64,000 nucleotides of DNA from Gemmatimonadota bacterium (lineage in GTDB: Bacteria > Gemmatimonadota > Gemmatimonadetes > Gemmatimonadales > GWC2-71-9), in NCBI GenBank assembly GCA_003169895.1, contig PNAE01000007.1, positions 1,362,880 to 1,426,879 of the forward strand, in the 5' to 3' direction. Below, one piece after another: positions 1 through 8,555 of this stretch (position 1 is its first letter; each line of letters starts with the position of its first letter). The translations under genes and the position numbers were made by a program. Below the pieces are notes generated by a model. That model was not told the DNA's origin, made no database searches, and saw only the letters and a program-made list of their open reading frames with translations.

Positions 1-730
1 CATCCCGCCCCATGACCGATGCGATGCGCAGCGCGAAGCACTTCTTCCCCAGCAGCGCGTTGCCGCCGTAGCCGGAGCCGAACGACCAGATTGCGCGGTC
101 CTCGGGAAAGTGCACAATGTATTTCTGCTCGCTGTTGCACGGCCACTTGCTGTCCTCGGCGCCCGCTGCGAGCGGCTGGCCGACGGAGTGCATGCACGGG
201 ACGAAGTCGGCGTCGCCAAGCGCGTCGACCACCGCGCGCCCCATGCGCGTCATGATCTGCATGTTCACCACGACATAGGGTGAATCGGTCAGTTCCACGC
301 CGATGTACGACAGCGCCGAACCGATCGGCCCCATCGAAAACGGGATGACGTACATGGTGCGACCGCGCATGCAAGCGTCGAACAGCCCGTGCAGCGTTTC
401 GCGCATCTCGCGGGGCTCGACCCAGTTGTTGGTCGGGCCGGCGTCCTGCTTGCGGTGGCTGCAGATGAAGGTCCGGTCCTCGACTCTCGCGACGTCGTTC
501 GGGTCCGAGCACGCCAGGAAGGAATTCGGGCGCTTGGCGGGATCGAGCCGGACCAGCATCCCGGTCGCGACCATTTCGTCGCAGAGCCGGTCGTATTCCT
601 GCCGCGAGCCGTCGCACCAGTGGATCCGGTCCGGACGGGTCAGGCGGGCCATCTTCTCGACCCAGCCGACCAGCCGACGGTTCCGCACCCATGCCGGCGC
701 GGCGACGTGCGGTGACGATTTCGCAGGCAT
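1..730 (-). CDS. pckG: Phosphoenolpyruvate carboxykinase (GTP), N-terminal part
   Basis: Partial gene: the start (ATG at 730) is inside the window and the 3' part lies beyond the left edge, leaving about 243 of the roughly 600 residues usual for the family. GTP-type PEPCK converts oxaloacetate plus GTP to phosphoenolpyruvate, GDP and CO2 in the cytoplasm, the first committed step of gluconeogenesis. The reverse translation shows the family signatures: an N-terminal IHWCDGS segment, a long stretch of substrate-binding sequence ([18 protein letters not shown]) and, at the edge, [20 protein letters not shown], which precedes the nucleotide loop. The GTP-binding and catalytic C-terminal half cannot be inspected here. 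Confidence 0.93.
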   Translation of the reverse strand, partial: MPAKSSPHVAAPAWVRNRRLVGWVEKMARLTRPDRIHWCDGSRQEYDRLCDEMVATGMLVRLDPAKRPNSFLACSDPNDVARVEDRTFICSHRKQDAGPTNNWVEPREMRETLHGLFDACMRGRTMYVIPFSMGPIGSALSYIGVELTDSPYVVVNMQIMTRMGRAVVDALGDADFVPCMHSVGQPLAAGAEDSKWPCNSEQKYIVHFPEDRAIWSFGSGYGGNALLGKKCFALRIASVMGRD

Positions 731-842
731 CGCATCTCCGTTGTATTGCAGGCAGCCGCGACGGCGTACTGCCGATCATTGAAACGGGTTGGGAGCGCAG
801 GGTGTCGCATAGTTCGCCGGCCCGTGCGCGCCTGCCGAGTCT

Positions 843-1487
843 TCAGCGCCGGCCGGTCACCGTCACCGTCGACGGCCGGTGGTACAGCGTAATGGCGGTC
901 TGCCGGTCACGGTCGCTGATGCCGTCGAATTCGGGATTGGCGAACATCACGTCGTCGCTGTGCGGCGAGTGCGCCAGGATGCCGATCACGTGGCCCACCT
1001 CGTGGGTCATCGTGATGCTGTAACACGCCGGGATCCCCGGGACGGCGTCGCTCACCACCGCGTACATGAACAGGTGCATCGGCAACTGCACCGTCTTGCT
1101 GGACGGATCGAGGGACGGATCGGTCTCCCCGTTGCACTGGGGCGCACGCGCCAGGATCGGGCGCCGCAGCAGCACGCCGCCTACGTCGGACGGCGTGTTC
1201 CGCACGATCACGTCGGCGGTGCTCGAGTCGGCCACCAGGGTCGCGCGAAACTCGCCGTAGAGAAAGGCGTCCTGCCAGCGGGAGATCGCGGTGACCACAT
1301 ACGGCCTGATCGGGCTGTCCGCCGCAACCCAGATTCGCACCGGGAGCAGTTCGCGCGGCCAGTGAAACGCGAGCGTGTCGCCGAACTCGAAAGCCCGATA
1401 CTCATAGATGTCGTTCACTGCCGGCGACGCGATATTCGAGCACGCGGCGACCAGCACTCCGACGGCGGGAAGCAGACGGCGCATCAT
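843..1487 (-). CDS. Metzincin-type zinc protease, predicted lipoprotein
   Basis: A 214-residue protein starting at the ATG at 1487. The first residues look like a lipoprotein signal (hydrophobic run ending VAAC), so it is probably anchored in the envelope. Near residue 170 it carries HEVGHVIGILAH, an exact HExxHxxGxxH zinc-binding motif of metzincins, followed by a Met-containing segment (DDVMF) that would serve as the Met-turn. Size and layout resemble matrixin-like secreted peptidases; the substrate is unknown. The start codon overlaps the stop of the upstream gene by four bases (ATGA), so the two are translationally coupled. The open frame extends upstream to 2045, but that part lies over another gene. 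Confidence 0.75.
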   Translation of the reverse strand: MMRRLLPAVGVLVAACSNIASPAVNDIYEYRAFEFGDTLAFHWPRELLPVRIWVAADSPIRPYVVTAISRWQDAFLYGEFRATLVADSSTADVIVRNTPSDVGGVLLRRPILARAPQCNGETDPSLDPSSKTVQLPMHLFMYAVVSDAVPGIPACYSITMTHEVGHVIGILAHSPHSDDVMFANPEFDGISDRDRQTAITLYHRPSTVTVTGRR

Positions 1488-2080
1488 AGTCGCCGGTTCA
1501 CGCCGACGAGTAACCCGAACCGCTGCACCGATTGCGCTTCGCCGTAGCCGCGGGCCTGTAGCACGTCGGTCGTGAAGTTGTGCGCGTCGACCCGCGCCGT
1601 GACCAGCAGGTCCATCGCCGCCGTCAGGGCACGCGTCCAGGTCAGGCCCCCCGCGATCACCCAACGATGGGCGGCGCCGTCCTGGAACACGCCTTGCCGC
1701 TCGGTCGGGCGATAGAACACGGCGCCGCCACCGGCCTGCCATCGCAACGCGCCGCGCACGGGTCCTTCGGCCAATACCAGCGTCGTGATCGTCGCGACGG
1801 CCGCGAGTTGGTCGTGGCCGGAGTTGTCGCTGGTGATCACGTCGAGCGGCGACCGGGCGTACGTCACGTCGGCTAGCACCCGGTAGGGGCCCTTCCCGGT
1901 CGGGTAGGATACCCCGAGTGCCATCGTCGGAGCGATCGCGGGTCGCAGCTTGGTGCTGAGCACGCCATCGTCGATCAACGCCGAGCTGTACGTCGCACCA
2001 GCGCTCAACCGTACCGCCGCCTGGGCCCCAAGCGGGGCCGCCCAAGGCAGAGCAGCGAGCAGGAAGATTGGCAGGCGCAT
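1484..2080 (-). CDS. Small secreted outer-membrane-like protein
   Basis: A 198-residue protein with a clear signal peptide (MRLPIFLLAALPWAAPLGAQ, probable cleavage after AQ). The mature part alternates polar and hydrophobic residues in short strands with many glycines and ends in a hydrophobic, arginine-rich strand (FGLLVGVNRRL), the pattern of a small beta-barrel or outer-membrane protein. No specific family is recognised. The ATG at 2080 was chosen because it begins the signal peptide; the longer open frame to 2161 would place 27 unlikely residues before it. It is coupled to the downstream metzincin gene by an ATGA overlap, suggesting a shared envelope role. Confidence 0.6.
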   Translation of the reverse strand: MRLPIFLLAALPWAAPLGAQAAVRLSAGATYSSALIDDGVLSTKLRPAIAPTMALGVSYPTGKGPYRVLADVTYARSPLDVITSDNSGHDQLAAVATITTLVLAEGPVRGALRWQAGGGAVFYRPTERQGVFQDGAAHRWVIAGGLTWTRALTAAMDLLVTARVDAHNFTTDVLQARGYGEAQSVQRFGLLVGVNRRL

Positions 2081-2117
2081 CCCGCCAAGATGCCCCGGAT
2101 TGACCGGCCGCGTCAAA

Positions 2118-3065
2118 TTACGACACCAGGCCGCGAAGTAACGACAACATCCGGCGGTCATTGGTGACTTCGTCGTCGCCCTTGGGTGTTTCCAGAATCT
2201 TGGGGATGGCGGCGAAGCGCCGGTCGTTCATCAGCCGGCGGAACGGGTCGAGCCCGAGCGAGCCCTCACCGACGAGCTCGTGACGGTCACGCCGCGAGGC
2301 AAACGGCGTCTTGGAGTCGTTGAGGTGGAGACATCCGAGCAGCTCCAGGCCAATAACGCTTTCCCAATTTGCCCAAACACGGTCAAAGTCCTGCACCAGA
2401 TCGTACCCGGCGCTATACAGGTGGCAGGTGTCGGCGCAAAACGCCACCCTCGGCCGGACGTCCTCGCCCACCAGGTCGCGCAGGGTCCGGAGCTCCTCGA
2501 AACTCCGGCCCAAGGCGGTCCCGCTCCCGGCGGTGATCTCCAAGTACACCTTCACCTTGCCGGGGACTTCCCGCAACGCTTGGGTGACCGCTCCAGCGTT
2601 GCGTTCCAGCCCCGCGTCCCGGTCATCGATGTAGTTCCCGGGGTGCGAGACGACGGCGTCCAGGCCGAGCGCTTCGGACCGGCGGAGCTCGCCGGCAAAG
2701 GCGTCCAGGGACCGGGCCCGCAAGGCTGGGTCGGGCGACGCGAGGTTGATCAGGTATGAATCATGCGACACGACGGCTTGGACGGGATGGGCATCGCGGG
2801 CGCGCAGGAAGGCGGTCGCGACCTCCGGGGTCACTACCGGCTCCCGCCACATATTCGGGGTCTTGGTAAAGATCTGGATTACGGTCGCTCCAATGGCCGC
2901 ACCGCGGGCCGGCGCCGTGGCTGGACCGCCCGCGGTGGACACATGGGCCCCGAGTTGATCCGGGCTGGCCGCCCCCTTGGCGGATGTCTTTCGCTGGCGA
3001 GGTCGCGTGGCAGAGGGCGTGCGCTCCACTGATTCCTCATCGTTGTTGACCCGACCCGGTTCCAA
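2118..3065 (-). CDS. nfo: Deoxyribonuclease IV (AP endonuclease, Nfo family)
   Basis: A 315-residue protein matching the EndoIV TIM-barrel family. It cleaves the phosphodiester bond 5' of abasic sites in base-excision repair, using three zinc ions. Family landmarks are present in order: GAHVSTAGG near residue 40, SHDSYLINLA, VSHPGNY, FCADTCHLYSAGYD, HLNDSK and a C-terminal LETPKGDD. The first 35 or so residues are basic, low in structure and not part of the fold, so the true start may lie slightly downstream of 3065. The 5' end faces the divergent GGDEF gene whose ATG is at 3088, leaving only about 20 bp between the starts. Confidence 0.92.
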   Translation of the reverse strand: MEPGRVNNDEESVERTPSATRPRQRKTSAKGAASPDQLGAHVSTAGGPATAPARGAAIGATVIQIFTKTPNMWREPVVTPEVATAFLRARDAHPVQAVVSHDSYLINLASPDPALRARSLDAFAGELRRSEALGLDAVVSHPGNYIDDRDAGLERNAGAVTQALREVPGKVKVYLEITAGSGTALGRSFEELRTLRDLVGEDVRPRVAFCADTCHLYSAGYDLVQDFDRVWANWESVIGLELLGCLHLNDSKTPFASRRDRHELVGEGSLGLDPFRRLMNDRRFAAIPKILETPKGDDEVTNDRRMLSLLRGLVS

Positions 3066-3087
3066 GAGCCGCGGAACGCGCCCCTTG

Positions 3088-4470
3088 ATGGTGCTCTTTG
3101 GCGATCACGCGGCCCGGCCGGCAGGCCTCGAGCGGGACCTGCTCCGGGCCGGGTTTCAGGTGGCGGAGGCCGACGATATCGAGCACCTGCCCGGCCGGCC
3201 GGCGCTGGTCGTGGCAACTTGCACCAGTCTCGCCGGAAATCTGCTCCAGCTGAATGAAGCCTTCACGTCCGCCCGGGCGACAGGGGCCCAGGTGGTCGTG
3301 CTCATTGCCGAGGGTGAGCCGGAGGACCTGATCCGGGCTGCCGAGGCGGGCGCCGACGAAGCGATCCTGCTGCCGATCGAAGCGCCGCTGTTGATCACCC
3401 GCCTGCGGGCTCGCCTGGTGGCGCCGCGGATGACGCTGCACGGACCGGGCGGCAGCGACCTCAAGCTGTTCGAGGTGCTGCAGGAGGTCGCGACCGAGTT
3501 GCACCGTGACGAGATGCTGCACGCGCTGGTGCGGGGCTTGGCGAATGCGCTCGACCTGCGCTCGGTGAGCTGCGTGCTGCACTCGGCGGCCAGCGACACC
3601 GGCCGGCTGGTGGCCGCCACGGACGCGCCCAAGGTTCGCGACATCGACATCGAACTCGAGAAGTGGCCGGACGCCGTCGCGTCGCTCGCCGCCGCCGAAA
3701 CCGTCTTCGTCCGCGACGCGGCGCTGGCGGCGCTGTTCGAGACGGCGTCGGGTCTCACCGTGGTCGCGCAGCCCCTCGAACTTGAGACGTCCGCCGCGAT
3801 CCCGCTGTCACCGCTCGGCCGGCCCATCGGTACGGTGGTGCTGCGGACGCGTCGTGGCGAGATGCCGCTGACGCCCGGGGCCGTCTCGTTCGCCGAACTC
3901 GCCGTCGCCGCGACCGCGCGGCTGCTCGAAACCGACGATCGACGCGCGGCCATCGCGCGGCGTCAGGCGATGGCGGCGCACGTTGATCCGCTCACCGGCT
4001 GCGCCACACTCGACGCGCTCGACCGGCGCATTCGCGACGAATTCGAGCGCGCCCGGCGCTACGATGTCACCTTCGCGCTGGTGCTCCTCGACGTCGATGG
4101 CATGCGCCTGATCAACGAGCGGCTCGGCCGCGACGGCGGCCATCGCGTCCTCGCCGATCTCGGCCGGCTGCTGCAGCGCGAACTGCGGGCGCCGGATTTC
4201 GTGGCGCGTTATGGCGGCGAGGAGTTTCTCCTGCTGCTCCCCGAAACCGACGCCGACGGCGCCCGCCGCACGGTCAACCGCATCCGCGACAAGCTGGGCC
4301 CCGCCGGCCTCGGCGAATTGCATCTCGGCGTGCGCTGCCGCCTGACCGCCGGCATCGCCACCTATCCGCACCCGGCTGCCCACAAGCCGGAGGACGTGTT
4401 TGCGATGGTGGAACAGGCGCTGATGATCGGGAAGGCGCAGGACGTGGAGCGGATCGGCAGCGCGGCTTAA
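3088..4470 (+). CDS. GGDEF-domain protein with degenerate receiver and GAF-like domains
   Basis: A 460-residue putative diguanylate cyclase. Residues 1-115 look like a response-regulator receiver fold, but the position of the phospho-accepting Asp reads VVATCTS, so phosphorylation there is unlikely. Residues about 130-310 form a GAF-like sensory region. The C-terminal 160 residues are a GGDEF domain with DPLTGCATLDAL, DVDGMRLIN and the active-site motif ARYGGEEFLLLLP (GGEEF, compatible with activity), followed by a conserved LTAGIATYP segment. Product would be cyclic di-GMP. I chose the ATG at 3088 because the 37 residues the open frame adds upstream overlap the divergent nfo start and look non-coding. 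Confidence 0.85.
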   Translation: MVLFGDHAARPAGLERDLLRAGFQVAEADDIEHLPGRPALVVATCTSLAGNLLQLNEAFTSARATGAQVVVLIAEGEPEDLIRAAEAGADEAILLPIEAPLLITRLRARLVAPRMTLHGPGGSDLKLFEVLQEVATELHRDEMLHALVRGLANALDLRSVSCVLHSAASDTGRLVAATDAPKVRDIDIELEKWPDAVASLAAAETVFVRDAALAALFETASGLTVVAQPLELETSAAIPLSPLGRPIGTVVLRTRRGEMPLTPGAVSFAELAVAATARLLETDDRRAAIARRQAMAAHVDPLTGCATLDALDRRIRDEFERARRYDVTFALVLLDVDGMRLINERLGRDGGHRVLADLGRLLQRELRAPDFVARYGGEEFLLLLPETDADGARRTVNRIRDKLGPAGLGELHLGVRCRLTAGIATYPHPAAHKPEDVFAMVEQALMIGKAQDVERIGSAA

Positions 4471-4476
4471 CCGCGG

Positions 4477-4577
4477 CGAGACGAGAGACGAGGGACGAGA
4501 GACGAGACCGACGGGTTGTCATCCCTCGCTTCCTTCGAGATGACAGCCGCACCGACGTCTCTCGTCTCTCGTCTATC
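4477..4577. repeat. Inverted heptanucleotide repeat between convergent genes
   Basis: Left arm (4477-4508) is a degenerate tandem of GAGACGA; right arm (4556-4577) is its complement, TCTCGTC repeated. Between them sits a short GTCATCC...GGATGAC-like hairpin (about 4517-4545). The two arms could form a long stem between the convergent GGDEF and EnvC-like genes and act as a bidirectional terminator. The right arm overlaps the EnvC stop codon (TAG at 4573-4575). The same repeat family recurs at several other gene boundaries in the window. Confidence 0.75.
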
Positions 4578-5838
4578 TCCTGCTTTTCAGCCACGCAATC
4601 GGGTCCAGCGCAATCTGGTTGTCGCCGCGAATCTCGAAGTACAGATGCGGCCCCCTCGCGGTGTTTTGGCCGCCGACCGTGCCGACCGTCGCGCCGCGCG
4701 CGATTTGCTCGCCTTCCCGGACCGCGGTGTTCTGCAGCTGCCAATAGAGCGAGTAGTAGCCGTTGCCGTGCTGCACCACCACGCCGAGCCCGTAGGTGGA
4801 GAGGCGCTGCACCCGCACCACCTTGCCGGCCGCGACCGCTTTCACCGGCGTCCCCACCGGTGCCTTGATGCCGATGCCGGTCCACCGGATCACGCCACCG
4901 CCCTCAGCCTGGGGCAGGGTATCGGGTCCGAAGTTGATCACGATGTCGCCTTCGACCGGCCAATCCAGCTTGCCGATATCGGAGGTGGACAGCGTGCCAA
5001 CGGCGGGGGAGTTGACGGTTTCCGGCCGCGCCGCGCGGTTGGCAGCGGCCGCCCGCTCGTTCTTGTTGAGCGTCACGAGCAGGTTCGTGATCGCCGCCTC
5101 GTCCTTCTCCGCGTCGGTGAGCTTCTGCCGGGTGAGCTGGGCGTTGCGCTGCAACTGCACGAGCTGGGCCTGCCGGTCGTCGGCGAGCTTGTTGTAATGG
5201 TCGATTTCCGCCTGCCGCTCTTCCTTGCGCTGATCCAGCTCGGTCCGAAAGCCGAGCAGCTTGTCGCGTTCGTGCTGGACGTTGTTGGTCAACTTCGTCA
5301 CGTCGTCTACCAGCGTGCGGTCCTGGCGTGAGGTGAGGAACAGGTACTTGTATCGGGTCAACAGGTCGCCGAACGATTCGGCGGCGAGCAGCACCTGGAA
5401 CGTGTACAACGGGCCGCGCCGGTAGATATCGGCGAGACGGCGCTGCAGCACGGCCTTGCGGTCCGCCAGGTTGTCCTGCGACAGCGTGAGCTCCGCGGCC
5501 GAATGATCGAGCTGGGAGCCCAGGCCGCTGATCTGTCCCTCGATCACATTGACCAGCTGGTTGGTCGCGTCCCGCTGCTTCTCGAGATTGCGCAGCGCCG
5601 CGCCCACGTCGCTCACCTGGCCCTGCAGGCGTAACTGCTGGCGCTCGAGCTGGAGCCGCTCCTGGCGGATTTCGTCGAGGCGGCGCTTCGATTGTTCGAG
5701 GTCGGGCTGCTGCGCGGAGAGGCGTGATACGTGAGCGGAAAGGCGTGAAACGTGAAACGTGAGAGGTGAAACGGAAGCAGCGAGCAACAGGGCCGTCACT
5801 GCGCGCCGGACCCCGCGCTGGTCGGTCTTCCCTCTCAC
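4573..5838 (-). CDS. envC: EnvC-like murein hydrolase activator (coiled coil + degenerate LytM)
   Basis: A 421-residue secreted protein. An N-terminal signal region is followed by a long coiled coil (about residues 45-260, rich in Q, L, E, R) and a C-terminal LytM/M23 fold (about 290-421). The M23 metal and catalytic residues are mostly lost: the usual HxGxD reads WTGIGI, the middle YxHL reads LYWQL and the final HLHFE reads HLYFE. This matches EnvC-type proteins, which do not cut peptidoglycan but activate cell-wall amidases when recruited by FtsEX. It lies directly downstream of ftsE-ftsX, 19 bp after the ftsX stop. The start is GTG at 5838; a second GTG at 5799 is possible. Residues about 25-42 are encoded by the heptanucleotide repeat. 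Confidence 0.88.
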   Translation of the reverse strand: MRGKTDQRGVRRAVTALLLAASVSPLTFHVSRLSAHVSRLSAQQPDLEQSKRRLDEIRQERLQLERQQLRLQGQVSDVGAALRNLEKQRDATNQLVNVIEGQISGLGSQLDHSAAELTLSQDNLADRKAVLQRRLADIYRRGPLYTFQVLLAAESFGDLLTRYKYLFLTSRQDRTLVDDVTKLTNNVQHERDKLLGFRTELDQRKEERQAEIDHYNKLADDRQAQLVQLQRNAQLTRQKLTDAEKDEAAITNLLVTLNKNERAAAANRAARPETVNSPAVGTLSTSDIGKLDWPVEGDIVINFGPDTLPQAEGGGVIRWTGIGIKAPVGTPVKAVAAGKVVRVQRLSTYGLGVVVQHGNGYYSLYWQLQNTAVREGEQIARGATVGTVGGQNTARGPHLYFEIRGDNQIALDPIAWLKSRR

Positions 5839-5850
5839 CTCTCACCTCTC
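5715..5850. repeat. Degenerate heptanucleotide repeat inside the envC signal region
   Basis: Degenerate copies of the GTGAAAC/GAGAGGT heptamer (5715-5772) and complementary copies CTCTCAC (5829-5850) bracket the 5' end of the envC-like gene. Part of the array is translated (the repeated SRLSAHVSRLSA in the leader), showing the repeat has entered coding sequence between the signal peptide and the coiled coil. Confidence 0.65.
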
Positions 5851-5857
5851 ACGCTCT

Positions 5858-6730
5858 TCACACGTGCCTCAGGTGCCGGCTGACGCTCACCAGGGACCCG
5901 CCAAAGCCGAGCAGCACGCCGAACAGCAGCAGCAGGAACGCCTCGCCCGGCGAAAAGAACCTGAGTCCCACGCCCAGGCCGATGCGTTGCGCGCGAAAGG
6001 CGGCGAACACGCTGGCGCAGAGCAGCAGCGCGACAGTGCCGCCCAGGAAACCCTTGATGGCCCCTTCGACCAGGAACGGTCCGCGCACGAACCAGTCCGT
6101 CGCGCCAACCAGCCGCATGATGTGGATTTCGCGCTCGCGCTGCAGCACGGTGATCCGGATGGTGACGCCGATGATCACGATGGAGACCAGCGCGAATGCC
6201 AGCCCGATAGCGAGGCCCACCAGCCCGGCGATATCGCGGAGCGAATCGAGGCGCTGCACCCAGTCCTGACCGAACTTCACCTCATCGACGAACTCGAAGC
6301 CATGCAGCCGGTCGGCCACCGCTGCGGCATGTCTTGCATCCCGGAATTCGGGCTTGAGGCTCAGTTCGATGGACGGCGGGAGCGGGTTGACCTCGAGGTC
6401 CTTGTACACGTCCTGGAACTCGGTCAACTCGCGCTGTGCCCGTTCGAGCGCTTGCGTTTCGGAGACATACTGTACGCTGAGCACCTCGGGGAACACGGCA
6501 ATATCCGACATCGCCGCCGTGATCTGCTGGCTTGGCGTCTCGCGCTTGATGAACGCGATCACCTGCACCCGTTCGGCAACTTGCCGGAGCGCGCCGCGGA
6601 GGTTGAGTGCCACGAGGCCAAAGAGGCCCGTGACGAACAGCGCAAACGCGATCGTCGTCACCGACAGCGCCGATAGGGTGCGCGTCCGGCGGAACGAGAG
6701 CAGCGCCTCGCGGGTGATCAGGTTCACCAC
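5858..6730 (-). CDS. ftsX: Cell division ABC transporter permease FtsX
   Basis: A 290-residue inner-membrane protein with the FtsX layout: a short cytoplasmic N-terminus (ITREALLSFRRTRTLSALSV), one transmembrane segment (about 20-45), an extracytoplasmic loop (about 45-165, carrying FIKRETPSQQ and the VDEVKFGQDWV segment), then three membrane segments with a cytoplasmic REREIHIMRLVGATD stretch. FtsX forms a complex with FtsE and recruits an EnvC-type activator through its extracytoplasmic loop. It overlaps the end of ftsE by 7 nt and is followed by the EnvC-like gene, giving the complete FtsE-FtsX-EnvC module in one transcription unit. Confidence 0.95.
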   Translation of the reverse strand: MVNLITREALLSFRRTRTLSALSVTTIAFALFVTGLFGLVALNLRGALRQVAERVQVIAFIKRETPSQQITAAMSDIAVFPEVLSVQYVSETQALERAQRELTEFQDVYKDLEVNPLPPSIELSLKPEFRDARHAAAVADRLHGFEFVDEVKFGQDWVQRLDSLRDIAGLVGLAIGLAFALVSIVIIGVTIRITVLQREREIHIMRLVGATDWFVRGPFLVEGAIKGFLGGTVALLLCASVFAAFRAQRIGLGVGLRFFSPGEAFLLLLFGVLLGFGGSLVSVSRHLRHV

Positions 6731-7410
6731 GACTCCGTCGCGTCGGAGGCCGAGTCGAAGACAACGCGGCCGTCGCGCATTTCGAGCGTGCGCTTGTTCG
6801 CGTGGCGCACCAGGTCGAGATCGTGGGTCGCCATCACGACGACCGTGCCGGCGGTGTTGATGTCGCAGAGCAGCTGGAAAACGCCGCGGGTGGCCCGTTC
6901 GTCGAGATTGCCCGTGGGTTCATCGGCCAGCAACACCGGCGGATCGTTGACCAACGCGCGGGCAATGGCGACCCGCTGCTGCTCGCCGCCGGACAGTTCG
7001 CGCGGCAACGCCTCGGCCTTCATCGCCAGCCCGACCTGGTCGAGCACCCGCGCCACCCGGGCGGGAATCCCGTCGGCACGGGCGCCGGTCACTTCGAGGG
7101 CGAACGCCACGTTCTCCGCCGCCGTGCGCGCTTCGAGCAGGCGAAAATCCTGGAACACGATGCCGAGGCGGCGGCGCAGGCGGGGCACTTCTTCGCGCCT
7201 GAGCCCGCCAATGCCGAAGCCGGACACGCGCACCTCACCGCTGGTGGGCCGTTCTTCGGCGAACATGAGCTTGAGAATCGTGGTCTTGCCGGCGCCGGAA
7301 TGGCCGGTGAGGAAGACGAACTCGCCGCGGCCGATATGGAAGGAGACTTCGTCGACCGCGGCATCAGTTCCGGTGGGGTAACGTTTGCTGACCTTCGAGA
7401 ACCGGATCAC
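6724..7410 (-). CDS. ftsE: Cell division ATP-binding protein FtsE
   Basis: A 228-residue ABC ATPase. Walker A is GHSGAGKTT, the signature motif is LSGGEQQRVAIARAL, Walker B is VLLADEPTGNLD and the H-loop is ATHDLDLV. The order and spacing are those of FtsE, and the adjoining ftsX confirms it. The start is taken as GTG at 7410 because it forms a GTGA overlap with the stop of the upstream PLP-enzyme gene and begins the family N-terminus (VIRFSKVSKRYPTG). The longer open frame to 7464 lies inside that upstream gene. ATP hydrolysis by FtsE is thought to drive conformational changes in FtsX that switch on amidase activation. Confidence 0.95.
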   Translation of the reverse strand: MIRFSKVSKRYPTGTDAAVDEVSFHIGRGEFVFLTGHSGAGKTTILKLMFAEERPTSGEVRVSGFGIGGLRREEVPRLRRRLGIVFQDFRLLEARTAAENVAFALEVTGARADGIPARVARVLDQVGLAMKAEALPRELSGGEQQRVAIARALVNDPPVLLADEPTGNLDERATRGVFQLLCDINTAGTVVVMATHDLDLVRHANKRTLEMRDGRVVFDSASDATESW

Positions 7411-8555
7411 TGCAGCGCGCCCGCCAAGTCGTTGATGAGGTCCTCGGCATCCTCGCATCCGCACGACAATCGCAGGAACCCGTCGGGCACGCCCTGGCCC
7501 GCCCGCTGCTCCGCCGTCAGTGGCTTGTGCGACGTCAGTCGCGGCTCGGAGATGAGCGACTCGACCCCGGCGAGCGATGGAGCGTGGGTGATCACCTTGA
7601 GGTGCTGGACGAACTTCTGCGCCGCCGGCGCGCCGCCCTCGAGTATCAGGCCCACGAGTCCGCCGTAGCCGTCGAGCAACCGGGCCGCCAGCGCGTGATC
7701 AGGATGGCTACGGAGCCCGGGGTAGTGCACCGCGAGAAACTCGGGCCGGGTGCTCGCCCATTTGGCCACCGCCATCGCATTGGTGTTGGCGCGCTCCACG
7801 CGGAGCGCCAGGGTCTTCATCCCGCGCTCGGTGAGCCACGCCGCGTGCGGGTCGATCGACGGACCCCAGACGCGCATCAGGCGAGTGACTTCCTCGATCA
7901 CGGCGCCGCTGCCCGCCACCGCTCCGGCGATGACGTCACTGTGACCATTGAGGTACTTGGTCGCGCTGGTGATGACGATGTCCGCGCCATGCTCGAGCGG
8001 GCGAAAGTTGATGGGCGAAGCGAATGTCGAGTCGACCAGCAGCGCGATGCCGTGCTCCTGCGCCAGCTTGGCCAGCAGCGGCACGTTGACCACGCGCATG
8101 ACCGGGTTGGTGAGCGCCTCGACGAAAATGGCGCGGGTGTTCTTGCGCACCGCCTTGCGCCAGTCCCGCGGCCGGTCGGGATCGACGTAGGTGATCTCGA
8201 TGCCATGGCGAATGAATTCGCCGTCGAACAGCACCCGCGTACCCCCGTAAATCCACAGCGACGAGATCAGGTGGTCGCCCGGCCGCAACACCGCGAGGTG
8301 CGCGAGTGCGGTCGCCGCCATCCCGCTGGCGACAAAGATGGCGCGTTCGGCACCTTCGAGCAGGGCGTACTTCCGGGCCAACTCGACCTGGTTGGGATTG
8401 TTGCCGTAACGGGTGTAGAGCACTTCCTCGTCGCTGCCCATCGGGTTGCGAAAGGTCGAGCTCTGGTAGATCGGCGTGACGGCGGGGGTCCAGTCGGCGC
8501 CGCGGCGCGGGCGACCATGAATCGCGGTGGTGGACAGGCCGTGGCGGCGCGTCAC
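7407..8555 (-). CDS. PLP-dependent trans-sulfuration enzyme (cystathionine synthase/lyase family)
   Basis: A 382-residue Cys/Met-metabolism PLP enzyme. Landmarks are YQSSTF near residue 30, YTRYGNPN-like YTRYGNNPN, the cofactor-binding ASGMAA stretch, LVDSTFASP and the PLP lysine in SATKYLNGHSDVIAG (about residue 200). The family covers cystathionine gamma-synthase, beta-lyase, gamma-lyase and O-acylhomoserine sulfhydrylase; the sequence does not let me choose among them. The GTG start at 8555 overlaps the upstream stop by four bases. It lies within a long cell-envelope and regulator operon, an unusual neighbourhood for an amino-acid enzyme. Confidence 0.88.
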   Translation of the reverse strand: MTRRHGLSTTAIHGRPRRGADWTPAVTPIYQSSTFRNPMGSDEEVLYTRYGNNPNQVELARKYALLEGAERAIFVASGMAATALAHLAVLRPGDHLISSLWIYGGTRVLFDGEFIRHGIEITYVDPDRPRDWRKAVRKNTRAIFVEALTNPVMRVVNVPLLAKLAQEHGIALLVDSTFASPINFRPLEHGADIVITSATKYLNGHSDVIAGAVAGSGAVIEEVTRLMRVWGPSIDPHAAWLTERGMKTLALRVERANTNAMAVAKWASTRPEFLAVHYPGLRSHPDHALAARLLDGYGGLVGLILEGGAPAAQKFVQHLKVITHAPSLAGVESLISEPRLTSHKPLTAEQRAGQGVPDGFLRLSCGCEDAEDLINDLAGALQ

